Below are positions 1 to 7,344 of a stretch of 64,000 nt of DNA, piece by piece. Source of the DNA: Stutzerimonas urumqiensis (GTDB lineage Bacteria; Pseudomonadota; Gammaproteobacteria; Pseudomonadales; Pseudomonadaceae); the NCBI RefSeq assembly GCF_003640395.1, contig NZ_RBZQ01000003.1, positions 186,001-250,000 on the forward strand, written 5' to 3'. The position numbers and the translations under genes were made by a program. Positions within the stretch are counted from its first letter, which is position 1. Each line of letters begins with the position of its first letter. Under the pieces are notes generated by a model. It made no database searches. It was not told the origin of the DNA and saw nothing but the letters and a program-made list of their open reading frames with translations.

Positions 1-12
1 GGCCGTGAATGA

Positions 13-396
13 TCAGGGTTTGACGCCGTTGCTCGGCCCGCTTCCGCCAGCGGGTGCAGCGCCGGCGCCCGATGCGGTGCCCAGTCCGCTGCCGTTGTCG
101 GCGGGAGACGGCGGTGCGCCGTAGCCGGTCTCGCCGTCGACCGGCGCCGAACCCGCTGCCCCGGAGGTGATGCCCGTCCCGGTGTCGACCGCATCGCCGG
201 TCGCATCGCCACCGCCCAGGCCCGGCGAGGCCGGCGCTTCGGTCGGTACGGCGCCGCCGGGCGTGTCTTCCGGTGCGGGCGCGTTCAGCTCGGTGGCCGC
301 TTCCGGGGCGGTATCGGGCTGCTCCTGGGGTTCGTCCGGCCCGCAGCCGGCGAGCAACAGACCGAACACGGGCGGCAACAGGTATTTCAGGCGCAT
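13..396 (-). CDS. Small proline/alanine/glycine-rich lipoprotein
   Basis: The product is 127 residues. It begins with a short positive stretch and a hydrophobic segment ending in a lipobox (LLAGC), so it should be exported and lipidated. The mature part is low complexity, rich in Pro, Gly, Ala, Thr and acidic residues, with no recognisable domain. The start at 396 is preferred over a longer reading from 435 because it directly begins the signal sequence and has a GGAG ribosome site just upstream. It is followed at the window edge by only 12 bases. I do not recognise the family; a surface or periplasmic lipoprotein of unknown role is all that can be said. Confidence 0.7.
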   Translation of the reverse strand: MRLKYLLPPVFGLLLAGCGPDEPQEQPDTAPEAATELNAPAPEDTPGGAVPTEAPASPGLGGGDATGDAVDTGTGITSGAAGSAPVDGETGYGAPPSPADNGSGLGTASGAGAAPAGGSGPSNGVKP

Positions 397-520
397 GGAT
401 GTCTCCTCGAACGAGCCGCGTGGCGGCGAAAGCATTCAGGGAGTTGACCGGCTGCCAGTCGGGAAGTGCAGCCTGGCCGACCGGCTGCACACGATGCCAG
501 CGTCGGGGTAGAACGAGGAG

Positions 521-548
521 CGCTCGCCGCGCCAGGTGCTGGCGAGCG
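521..548 (-). terminator. Weak hairpin after the hemerythrin-like gene
   Basis: An 8-bp perfect stem (CGCTCGCC at 521-528 with GGCGAGCG at 541-548) lies 5 bases past the stop of the hemerythrin-like gene. There is no good U tract, so termination here is only possible. Confidence 0.35.
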
Positions 549-553
549 GAGGT

Positions 554-1009
554 TCAGCTGGCCTTCTTCAGGCTCTTCTTCAGATCGGCCATCTGCTGGC
601 CCATCTCTTCGAGGCGCTTGGCATCGAAGGTCTTCTCGCACATCGGGAACATCTCCGACTCTTCTTCCTCGATGTGATGCTCCATCAGCTCCTTGAGCAC
701 CTTGGCCCGCCCGGAGAACTCCAGGCTACCGACGTCGGTCTTGAGCAGGTCGGGCAGTACCAGGTCGTCCACGGCGCGGTGTTCTTCCTTGGCTTCGTGG
801 GTCATCTTGACCTCTTCCTTGTCGCCCTCCTGGCGCAGCGCGGGATAGAGCACTTCCTCCTCGATGCGGGTATGCAGGCTGATTTCCTGCTCGATCTTTT
901 CCAGCAGCTCGGTGCGCGTTTTCACGGCGCGTTCGCCGGTTTCGGTCAGCTTGTTCAGCATGTCCTTGACGCGTTCATGGTCCTGCTTGAGCAATTCGAT
1001 CGCATTCAT
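554..1009 (-). CDS. Hemerythrin HHE cation-binding domain protein
   Basis: The 151-residue protein is a single hemerythrin-like domain. Metal-ligand candidates are visible in order: H11 (KQDHERV), H46 and E50 (HTRIEEE), H77 (EEHRAV), H111 or H112 with E116 (HHIEEEE). This matches the four-helix bundle that binds a di-iron centre in HHE-type proteins. A lysine-rich helix follows at the C terminus. The start at 1009 is chosen because it opens directly on the first HHE helix and has GGAG 7-10 bases upstream; the longer reading from 1075 has no ribosome site. It lies 84 bases behind the DUF3509 gene and may be co-transcribed. Likely roles in the family are oxygen, nitric oxide or iron sensing and stress protection; the specific role here is unknown. 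Confidence 0.88.
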   Translation of the reverse strand: MNAIELLKQDHERVKDMLNKLTETGERAVKTRTELLEKIEQEISLHTRIEEEVLYPALRQEGDKEEVKMTHEAKEEHRAVDDLVLPDLLKTDVGSLEFSGRAKVLKELMEHHIEEEESEMFPMCEKTFDAKRLEEMGQQMADLKKSLKKAS

Positions 1010-1093
1010 GGTGGGTCTCCCATCGGCTTGGCGCGCGCGGGCTCTGCGGCCCGTCGAGCAAGAGAGCGACGCCACGGTGCGTCGCCCGGATCG

Positions 1094-1372
1094 TCAGGCG
1101 TATTCGTAGGTCGGCAGCCCGATGCGGCTCTGGCTCTGCAGATGCGCGATGGACGGCGACATGCCGGCTTCCAGCGCGAGGTCACGACGGATGGAGCTGA
1201 TCACCCAGTCGAGCTGTACGGCCGTCTGGGTCTGTCCGCGAGAAATGGCTCGCTTGAGGATGACGCGATCGTCGTTTCGCAGGGTCAGCAGCAGGCCGCC
1301 ATCAGGGCGTGGTTCGGTCACGACATCGAATTCGGAAAAGGCAGCGATAAGGGTGCGTTGCGCAAGATTCAT
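1094..1372 (-). CDS. DUF3509 family protein
   Basis: This 92-residue cytoplasmic protein has the pattern of the Pseudomonas DUF3509 family: an N-terminal helix, a conserved RPDGGLLLTLR stretch at about residues 22-32, then a helix ending in a basic IRRDLALE segment. The family is small, largely restricted to Pseudomonas-type genomes, and has no assigned function. Its upstream region is unusual: a sigma-54 promoter about 40 bases before the ATG, an IHF consensus and a palindromic site further up. The hemerythrin-like gene follows on the same strand, which may place both under the same control. Confidence 0.82.
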   Translation of the reverse strand: MNLAQRTLIAAFSEFDVVTEPRPDGGLLLTLRNDDRVILKRAISRGQTQTAVQLDWVISSIRRDLALEAGMSPSIAHLQSQSRIGLPTYEYA

Positions 1373-1410
1373 TGTTGTGTACTCCGGTTAGGTCCAGCCG
1401 CAGACCTAGG

Positions 1411-1426
1411 AGCAGTGATCGTGCCA
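1411..1426 (-). promoter_or_regulatory. Sigma-54 (RpoN) promoter for the DUF3509 gene
   Basis: On the minus strand the sequence TGGCACGATCACTGCT matches the -24/-12 consensus TGGCACG-N4-TTGCW at every defined base except one (C for T before TGC), with correct GG to GC spacing. Initiation would fall near 1400, giving a leader of about 28 bases. Confidence 0.65.
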
Positions 1427-1454
1427 GGTTTGAAGCGTAAAAAAATCCTCTATA

Positions 1455-1467
1455 AATCAGATAGTTA
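1455..1467. promoter_or_regulatory. IHF-type binding site
   Basis: AATCAG-ATAG-TTA on the plus strand fits the IHF consensus WATCAR-N4-TTR exactly and sits in an AT-rich stretch between the sigma-54 promoter and the upstream palindrome, the usual place for the DNA bend at enhancer-driven promoters. Confidence 0.5.
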
Positions 1468-1486
1468 TGAAAACTACTCGCCAGAC

Positions 1487-1534
1487 GCCGTCTTGCAGAA
1501 TGCAAGACGGCCGCGAACCGGGCTTGCATTCTGC
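1487..1534. promoter_or_regulatory. Palindrome and near copy, candidate enhancer site
   Basis: Bases 1487-1511 form a perfect 11-bp inverted repeat (GCCGTCTTGCA and its complement) around GAA. Bases 1523-1534 (CTTGCATTCTGC) are the exact reverse complement of 12 bases of that palindrome, so a second site is likely. They lie about 90-130 bases upstream of the inferred sigma-54 start, the usual distance for a bacterial enhancer-binding protein. The hairpin lacks a T tract and is not a normal terminator. Confidence 0.5.
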
Positions 1535-1896
1535 CGGAGCGAGGCCGATCAGCCGAGCAGGCGAAGCGTTGCCCGTCGTGCCGTCGCCAGGGCAGTCTCT
1601 TAGCGTTCCGAAGGGTCGGTCGCGCCATCGCAGCGCCCGTTCCTCAAAGGGATCTGAGATCGATTCACATGGCTTAAGCCGCGCCTTTTCGAATACGAAA
1701 CCCGGCCATCGGGCCCGCGGGCGGCCATCCCCTGCGCGCACGCCGGAAGTACCGGCTCCAGGCGCAAGCTGTTCAGCCGCCACAGCCACCCCACAGCCAG
1801 CCTTCCTGAACTTGCCCGCTGCTGCCGGCTCAAACCTTGACGCCAACTGCCTTACCCATGTAGTTCCTGCATTCGCCAGGAATCGAGATAGCCCAG

Positions 1897-2277
1897 ATGA
1901 CCCTACCGCCGTGCCCACGGACCGTCCTGCTGGTCGAGGACGAGCCTCATATCCTGAACCTGCTGTCGGATTACCTTGCCGGCGAGGGGTATCAGGTGCT
2001 GGAAGCGGCGGATGCCACTCAGGCGTTCGAAGTGCTGGCGACCAAGCCGAAGCTCGATCTTCTGGTGAGCGATTTCCGGTTGCCAGGCGGCGTATCTGGG
2101 GTGGCGATCGCCGAACCCGCACTGAAGCTCAGGCCGGACCTGAAGGTCATTTTCATCAGCGGCTATCCGATCGAAATCTACGAGTCCGGCAGCCCCATCG
2201 CCCGTTCCGCGCCGGTGCTGGCGAAACCCTTTTCTCTGGACAGCTTGCGCAGCCAGATCACCCGCCTGCTCGAATGA
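1897..2277 (+). CDS. Stand-alone response regulator receiver protein
   Basis: The 126-residue protein is a single CheY-like REC domain. The acidic pocket is E14-D15 (LLVEDEP), the phosphoacceptor is D59 (LLVSDFRLPG), followed by the conserved Ser of FISGYP and the Lys of LAKPF. There is no output domain, so it may act by protein-protein contact or as a phosphate sink. The start has a GGAATCGAG stretch upstream. No histidine kinase is adjacent, so its partner is not known from context. The gene downstream, a HAD hydrolase, lies 40 bases away and could be co-transcribed. Confidence 0.85.
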   Translation: MTLPPCPRTVLLVEDEPHILNLLSDYLAGEGYQVLEAADATQAFEVLATKPKLDLLVSDFRLPGGVSGVAIAEPALKLRPDLKVIFISGYPIEIYESGSPIARSAPVLAKPFSLDSLRSQITRLLE

Positions 2278-2317
2278 CGCACGCTTCGTCGCCGACCACA
2301 TCATCACCGGAGTCCCA

Positions 2318-2986
2318 ATGCCCGCCTTCGACCTGCTGATCTGCGACTGCGACGGTGTGCTCGTCGACAGTGAAATCATCAGCCATCGCGTCCTGTTCGA
2401 TGCGCTCACCCGCTACGTGCCGGCCGAAACCCTCGAGCCGCTGCTCAAGGACACCTTCGGCCTGACCGTGCCGGTCATCCTGGAACAGATCGAACGCGAG
2501 TTCGGCCTGGGGATTCCGGCGAGCTTCGACGATGACCTGCGCGCCGAAAGCGAGGCGCGTGTAAAGGCGGAGGTGGAGCCTATCCCCGGAGCGCGCGAGG
2601 CGCTGCTGGCGATCGACCTGCCGCTGGCCGTCGCCTCCAACAGCCGGCGGCACAACGTGCTGTCGAGCCTGGAACGCGCCGGGCTGACCGAGCGGGTCGC
2701 CGGCAATCTGTTCAGTGCCGACATGGTCGTTCATCCCAAGCCGGCCCCGGACGTCTACCTGCTGGCCGCCGAGCGGATGGGCGTGGCGCCGTCGCGCTGC
2801 CTGGTGGTCGAAGACAGCACGACCGGCGCCACGGCAGCCCTCGCCGCCGGCATGACGGTGCTGGGGTTCACCGGTGCCAGCCATATCCAGCCCGGCCATG
2901 ACCGCATCCTCAAGGCGCTCGGCGTGCGCGACACCTTCGATGACATGGCGCGCCTGCCCGCCCTGGTCGCCGAACTACGCGGGTAG
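2318..2986 (+). CDS. HAD-superfamily hydrolase, subfamily IA
   Basis: The 222-residue protein carries the four HAD motifs: DCDGVLVDSE at the N terminus with the nucleophile and acid-base aspartates, ASNSRR, the lysine of HPKPAPD, and VVEDSTTG. A helical cap lies between motif one and two. The layout is that of phosphoglycolate phosphatase or beta-phosphoglucomutase-like enzymes (YieH/YcjU/GS1 type) acting on small phosphorylated metabolites in the cytoplasm. The exact substrate cannot be read from the sequence. It ends 59 bases before the tail of the convergent CdsA-like gene. Confidence 0.85.
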   Translation: MPAFDLLICDCDGVLVDSEIISHRVLFDALTRYVPAETLEPLLKDTFGLTVPVILEQIEREFGLGIPASFDDDLRAESEARVKAEVEPIPGAREALLAIDLPLAVASNSRRHNVLSSLERAGLTERVAGNLFSADMVVHPKPAPDVYLLAAERMGVAPSRCLVVEDSTTGATAALAAGMTVLGFTGASHIQPGHDRILKALGVRDTFDDMARLPALVAELRG

Positions 2987-3045
2987 CCCTGCGCCCTTGC
3001 GGGCAACGCCCGGCGACGGAACCGCTCCGGCGGCACTCGACGCGA

Positions 3046-3978
3046 TCAGGCCCACCAATAGCGCACCAGGTGGAAGAAAATCGGCGCGGCGAAGCACACC
3101 GAGTCCAGCCGATCGAGCATGCCGCCGTGCCCCTCGATCATGTGGCCCCAGTCCTTCACGCCTCGGTCACGCTTGATCGCCGACATCACGATCCCGCCGA
3201 AGAAACCCAGCAGGTTGACCGCCAGGGCGATGAGTGCGGCCTGCCAGAGCGCGAAGGGCGTGATCCAGAACAGGGCGGCACCGATGGCGGTCGCCAGGGC
3301 AACGCCGCCCACGAAGCCTTCGACCGTCTTCGAGGGCGACAGGTTGGGGGCGATCTTCCGCTTACCCGCCAGCTTGCCGCAGACGTACTGCAATACGTCC
3401 GACAGCTGGACGACCATCACCAGCCAGGCGATGAGCAGCAGGTTGCGCCCCTCGTAGCCGCGGATGTCCAGCGTCAGCAGGGCCGGCACGTGCGAAACGC
3501 AGAATACGGCGATCATCAAGCCCCACTGCACCTTCGAGGCACGTTCGAGAAAGCGGGTCGAATCGCCACCGAGCGACGCCAGGATCGGCAACAACAGGAA
3601 GACGTAGACCGGGATGAAAATGGCGAACATCCCGTACCAGCCGATGCCGACCAGCAGGTACTGCATTGGCAACACGAAATAGAAGGCGGCGACCAGCGCC
3701 GGGTAGTCGCTTCTGCGCGTCGGCGTGAGGGTGATGAACTCGCGCAGCGCGAAGAACGACACCAGGTAGAACAGCACCACCACTGCCGTGTGGCCCAGCC
3801 AGAAGGCGATGCCGATGACCGCGACCATCACCCACCAGGCATTGATGCGGGCATTGAGGTTGTCGATCACCGGGTTTTCGGTACCGCCGGCGCGGCGCTT
3901 GAGCAGGTAACCGATCAGGGATGCGATCGCCAGCAGCAGGCCGATCCCGATGAACAGCAAGAGGGTATTGCGATCCAT
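3046..3978 (-). CDS. Phosphatidate cytidylyltransferase-like protein (YnbB type)
   Basis: The 310-residue integral membrane protein has about eight hydrophobic segments and ends with the CdsA signature (SAIKRDRGVKDWG, then GHGGMLDRLDS), which carries the metal-binding aspartates. The expected reaction is phosphatidic acid plus CTP giving CDP-diacylglycerol. It is longer at the N terminus than housekeeping CdsA and lies last in a minus-strand operon with an acyltransferase, a hydrolase-methyltransferase and a CDP-alcohol phosphatidyltransferase, the set seen in E. coli ynbABC. It starts one base after the acyltransferase stop, implying translational coupling. It is probably a second, specialised CDP-lipid enzyme rather than the essential CdsA. 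Confidence 0.85.
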   Translation of the reverse strand: MDRNTLLLFIGIGLLLAIASLIGYLLKRRAGGTENPVIDNLNARINAWWVMVAVIGIAFWLGHTAVVVLFYLVSFFALREFITLTPTRRSDYPALVAAFYFVLPMQYLLVGIGWYGMFAIFIPVYVFLLLPILASLGGDSTRFLERASKVQWGLMIAVFCVSHVPALLTLDIRGYEGRNLLLIAWLVMVVQLSDVLQYVCGKLAGKRKIAPNLSPSKTVEGFVGGVALATAIGAALFWITPFALWQAALIALAVNLLGFFGGIVMSAIKRDRGVKDWGHMIEGHGGMLDRLDSVCFAAPIFFHLVRYWWA

Positions 3979-3979
3979 A

Positions 3980-4600
3980 TCAGGCTTGCTCCGGTGCCAG
4001 GGCCAACAGCGCCTCGCGGGCGCGCGCGAGGAAGTCTTCCTTTGCTTCGGCGGGGCCGATGCTCAGCGGCTCGCCGAAGCTGACGGTGCACAGCAGGGGT
4101 AACGGCAAGGCGCGGCCCTTGGGCATCACCCGGTTGAGATTGGCGATCCACACGGGGACCAGTTCAACCTCGGGACGCGCCTGGCCCAGCCGGTACAAGC
4201 CGCCCTTGAACGGCAACAAGCCATCGCCCTGGTTGCGCGTACCCTCGGGGAAGAGGATCAGGGAATCGCCCAGGTCCAGGGCGTCGAGCATCGGCTGTAG
4301 CGGGTTGGCCGATGGATCGCTACGGTCCCGATCGATCAACACACCGTTGAAGACGCGGTTGATGACGAAGCGCCGGACGGCGCCCTTCTGCCAGTAATCG
4401 GCGCCCGCGACCGGTCGGGTGCGGGGGCGAAGGCTCGGCGGCAGGGATGCCCACAGCAGCACGAAGTCGCCATGGCTGCAGTGGTTCGCAAAGTAGATCC
4501 GCTTGGTCGGTACGGGCGCGCACCCGAGCCAGAGGCTGCGGGCACCGGTGATGAGGCGTGCGGCACCGGTAATGGCGTGGGCGAAGAGGCGTTCGAACAT
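3980..4600 (-). CDS. 1-acylglycerol-3-phosphate acyltransferase family (PlsC-like)
   Basis: The 206-residue protein has the glycerolipid acyltransferase motifs: H40 and D45 in NHCSHGD (NHxxxxD motif) and FPEGTR at 117-122, plus a lysine/glycine motif (FKGGLYR). It should transfer an acyl group to a lysophosphatidate-like acceptor at the inner face of the membrane. The start at 4600 begins on the amphipathic N-terminal helix as in the family; a longer reading from 4693 adds 31 residues without family resemblance. It is not part of the E. coli ynb operon as I recall it, so its position between the ynbC-like and ynbB-like genes is an informative addition: it could supply phosphatidate for the neighbouring cytidylyltransferase. 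Confidence 0.83.
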   Translation of the reverse strand: MFERLFAHAITGAARLITGARSLWLGCAPVPTKRIYFANHCSHGDFVLLWASLPPSLRPRTRPVAGADYWQKGAVRRFVINRVFNGVLIDRDRSDPSANPLQPMLDALDLGDSLILFPEGTRNQGDGLLPFKGGLYRLGQARPEVELVPVWIANLNRVMPKGRALPLPLLCTVSFGEPLSIGPAEAKEDFLARAREALLALAPEQA

Positions 4601-4746
4601 GGGTCGGTCTCGGGATATTTCTGTTGGATCGGCTGCGATTCGGCCATGCGAGAGCATGGCGACAGAGGAAGCTGGCGAAGCGCGCATGTACAAAAGGGCT
4701 GGCTGCTACCGACGGCGGAAGGCGCCAAGCGGCATCGGCACGACCC

Positions 4747-6501
4747 TCAGCGGGGCTTGTACGCCAGCGATACGGTGAAGATGCCCCACTCATCGATACG
4801 CTGGGTAACTTTCACCAGCCCGGCCGCCGCGACCAGCTGGTCCATTTCGGCCTGGGTACGGCGACGCATCACCCAGGGTTGGCCTTCTCGATGGCTGGTC
4901 AACACCCGTGCGATCAACTCCAGCTGGGGATGCCAGGGCTGCCCCGTATAGACGAGAAAGCCACCAGTCCGAAGCGCCTCGGCGACACCGGCGAGCGAAT
5001 CGCCCACCCTCTTGTTGTCACCGAACAGTTCATAAAGACCGGACACCACGGCAAGCGTCGGTCTCGGCGCGAGCCCGGCGAGGCCGTCACGATCGAAGGC
5101 ATCCCCCTCGACGAAGCGGGCGATCTCGCCGAGCCCCTTGGCGTCGATCAGCGCACTGCCCTCACGCACGTTGCGCTCGCTGTAGTCACGCAAAAGAACC
5201 GATTCGGGAAGCGGGTTCAGACCCTGGAGTGCCTCGAGGACGTACCGGCCGTGGCCGGCGGCAATATCCAGGATGTGTATCGGCTCGCCGGCACTGCGCA
5301 AGCGCTCGGCCGCCAGGCGCAACAATTCCTCGACATGTACCTTGCGCTGCCGGATGCCGCGCCAACCGATCGAATCAAGGTAGCCGCGGTCGATCAGCCG
5401 GCCGATCAGCCCCTTGCCAGTGGGTGTGTTGCGGTAAACGTAGTCGAGCGTGCTGCCCGAATCGAAACCGCTATCGAAGCCGAGTTTCACGCCGGCCGAA
5501 ACCGTCGCGCCCAGACGCAGGCCGGCGCGGGCGGCACGCCAATAACCATTACGAAGGGAACGCGGCGGTAACGGGGCCGCCAGCGACTCGGCTTCGGCGC
5601 AGGTCGCCCCGACGCGGTGCGCATTCAACAGCGAAGGCTGCGGTACTGCTTCTTCGAACTGGCTGAGGATGAAGCGGCGCGCCGGGCCCAGCGCAAGATG
5701 GCGATCGCGCTCGCCCAGGGTGTCGTGAAAGAAGCCAGGCAGGAGGTGTTTCTCCTTCCGCACATTGCCCAGGCGCTCATAGAACAGCTCCTGCGGCCTG
5801 CGCTCGACAACGAAATCACTGCCGGAAATCAGCAACTGCGTCGGGATCTGGATCGCCTGCGCATCGGCAACCACACGCTCCGCCGCGTCGTACAGGCCAA
5901 GCAGGACATTCACCGAAATGGCCTTGGCGATGAGCGGATCGGCGGCGTAACTAGCCACTCGCGCCGGATCGTGCGTCAGCAAGCGCGCCTTGACGTAGCT
6001 GTTGACGAAGAAGTTGCCACGAAGCGCCCGTGCAGCTTTCAACCCGGCGCGTGCAAACGGCACGTACAGCTTGACCTTGAAGGCCGGCGAAGCGAGTACC
6101 AGTGCGCGGACCTGCGGCGCGTAATCGTGGGCCCAGGTCGAGACGAGGACCGCTCCGACGCTTTGCGCCAGGATCGCCAGGTTTTCTTCGGCGATCTGAT
6201 GGTGGACGCCGATATGCTCGACGAAGGTCTGAATATCCCGAACGCTCGTGCCAAAACTGGGGCTGTCGCCACGCGCGCCGGGAGACAAGCCGTGCCCCCG
6301 CGCATCCCAGGCGAAGAAGTCGAAGCCCGGCAGATCGAGCTCATCCACCAGGTGGGCGATCCGCCCGGCGTGCTCATGGCCGCGGTGAAACATGACCACG
6401 GCGCGGCGCTCGCCGACGTGCGAGGCGGTGGCCGGCCAATGTCGATACGAGAGCGCGACGCCATCGTGGGTGTTGAAGGAAGCCTGCTGTGAAGCGCGCA
6501 T
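4747..6501 (-). CDS. Bifunctional alpha/beta hydrolase / SAM methyltransferase (YnbC-like)
   Basis: The 584-residue protein fuses two enzymes. Residues 1 to about 300 are an alpha/beta hydrolase (serine hydrolase/monoacylglycerol lipase type), with oxyanion region VVMFHRGHEHAGR, WDARGHG at 65-71, and the nucleophile elbow AQSVGA around S114. Residues about 340-584 form a Rossmann methyltransferase with motif I at about 409-417 (LDIAAGHGR). E. coli YnbC has the same length and fusion. The start at 6501 has AAGGAG upstream. It follows the YnbA-like gene by 26 bases. The likely job is acyl removal and methylation of a lipid made by its operon partners; the substrate is unknown. Confidence 0.87.
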   Translation of the reverse strand: MRASQQASFNTHDGVALSYRHWPATASHVGERRAVVMFHRGHEHAGRIAHLVDELDLPGFDFFAWDARGHGLSPGARGDSPSFGTSVRDIQTFVEHIGVHHQIAEENLAILAQSVGAVLVSTWAHDYAPQVRALVLASPAFKVKLYVPFARAGLKAARALRGNFFVNSYVKARLLTHDPARVASYAADPLIAKAISVNVLLGLYDAAERVVADAQAIQIPTQLLISGSDFVVERRPQELFYERLGNVRKEKHLLPGFFHDTLGERDRHLALGPARRFILSQFEEAVPQPSLLNAHRVGATCAEAESLAAPLPPRSLRNGYWRAARAGLRLGATVSAGVKLGFDSGFDSGSTLDYVYRNTPTGKGLIGRLIDRGYLDSIGWRGIRQRKVHVEELLRLAAERLRSAGEPIHILDIAAGHGRYVLEALQGLNPLPESVLLRDYSERNVREGSALIDAKGLGEIARFVEGDAFDRDGLAGLAPRPTLAVVSGLYELFGDNKRVGDSLAGVAEALRTGGFLVYTGQPWHPQLELIARVLTSHREGQPWVMRRRTQAEMDQLVAAAGLVKVTQRIDEWGIFTVSLAYKPR

Positions 6502-6527
6502 GGAAACTCCTTTTCCGATACCTGTGG

Positions 6528-7127
6528 TTATTCCTGTAGCCCCTTGCGCACGCGGTTGAGCGTCGTCACGGCGCAAAGCAAGGCGATCAGCACAAGGAAG
6601 GCGTTCAACCAGGCCGAGGGCAGCGCGCCAGACGCAACGCCGACGGCAAGAACGCCAAAGACGAACGCGCGATCGCTCTTGCCCATCGGGCCGTCATATC
6701 GGCGACTCGCCCCGGCGAGGGGGCCCATGACGCCGGCATATTCGCTGACCATCGCGAACAAGGTTACGAGCACGACGGCGCCCGGCCAGACACCGGGCAG
6801 AAGCGCGAAAGGCAGGTACAACGCGGCATCGGCCACGATGTCGCACAGCTCGTTCAGATACGCGCCGAGTCTCGACTGTTGGCCGAACTCCCGGGCCAGC
6901 ATGCCGTCGATGGCGTTGAGCGCCATGCGCAGCAGCATCCACAGCGGAATCAGTGCGAATAGCCAGGGCTGCGCGGCGAACAGGGCGACGACGCCACCGA
7001 TGAGCAGCGAAATCAGCGCCGCCGACAGCGTGACTTGATTGGCGGTGATACCGGCGTGATACAGCCGGATCACCAGCGGCCGAAGCAGGCCTTGGAAGGC
7101 GGGCTTCAGTTGGTAGATGGATGGCAT
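6528..7127 (-). CDS. CDP-alcohol phosphatidyltransferase (YnbA-like)
   Basis: The 199-residue membrane protein has about six hydrophobic segments and the CDP-alcohol phosphotransferase motif at residues 71-96. The DG, AR and following G residues are present (D74-G75, A78-R79, G88), but the first and third of the four catalytic-site aspartates are asparagine (N71 and N92), leaving D74 and D96. As I recall, E. coli YnbA has the same asparagines. The start at 7127 begins with the MPSIYQLKPAFQ helix and has AAGGAC upstream. It is first in the operon with the hydrolase-methyltransferase, acyltransferase and CdsA-like genes. The head-group alcohol it uses is unknown. Confidence 0.87.
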   Translation of the reverse strand: MPSIYQLKPAFQGLLRPLVIRLYHAGITANQVTLSAALISLLIGGVVALFAAQPWLFALIPLWMLLRMALNAIDGMLAREFGQQSRLGAYLNELCDIVADAALYLPFALLPGVWPGAVVLVTLFAMVSEYAGVMGPLAGASRRYDGPMGKSDRAFVFGVLAVGVASGALPSAWLNAFLVLIALLCAVTTLNRVRKGLQE

Positions 7128-7303
7128 GGTCGAGTCCTTTCGCGAGCCAGATGCCAGGCCGCAGCCCGGCAGGAGCAAGACTCTGCCGAGCCCGCCGGGC
7201 CGGCGCAAGCGTCGGCGCTCCAGATCGTGAGCGCTTCGGAATTTGCACAGCTGGCGTGGGCTTCGTGGACCGCACAGCTCGGTCGCCCGCAGCCTAGAAA
7301 CGA

Positions 7304-7327
7304 GAAACCCGCCAACAGGCGGGTTTC
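7304..7327 (-). terminator. Rho-independent terminator of fba
   Basis: A perfect 10-bp stem (GAAACCCGCC, loop AACA, GGCGGGTTTC) lies 17 bases beyond the fba stop. On the minus strand the stem ends in a T-rich run, so it terminates fba ahead of the ynbA-like operon. Confidence 0.8.
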
Positions 7328-7344
7328 TTGTTCGGTTCAGCGAA

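Larger units (their letters stand above)
1373..1896. other. 524-bp intergenic region holding regulatory sites, no gene seen
   Basis: The region separates the minus-strand DUF3509 gene from the plus-strand response-regulator gene. It holds the sigma-54 promoter (1411-1426), an IHF consensus (1455-1467) inside an AT-rich block (about 1437-1478), and a perfect palindrome plus a near copy (1487-1534). From about 1540 to 1896 I see only GC-rich sequence without a convincing reading frame or ribosome site; the long frames crossing it have no family resemblance. Promoter elements for the response regulator are not clear. Confidence 0.6.

Noticed and set aside
1487..1511. Palindrome read as a terminator
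   Set aside because: It has no T tract on either strand and no gene ends nearby; an operator or enhancer role fits better.
1467..2339. A 290-codon plus-strand frame over the long intergenic region
   Set aside because: It overlaps the response-regulator gene in another frame, has no ribosome site and no family resemblance.
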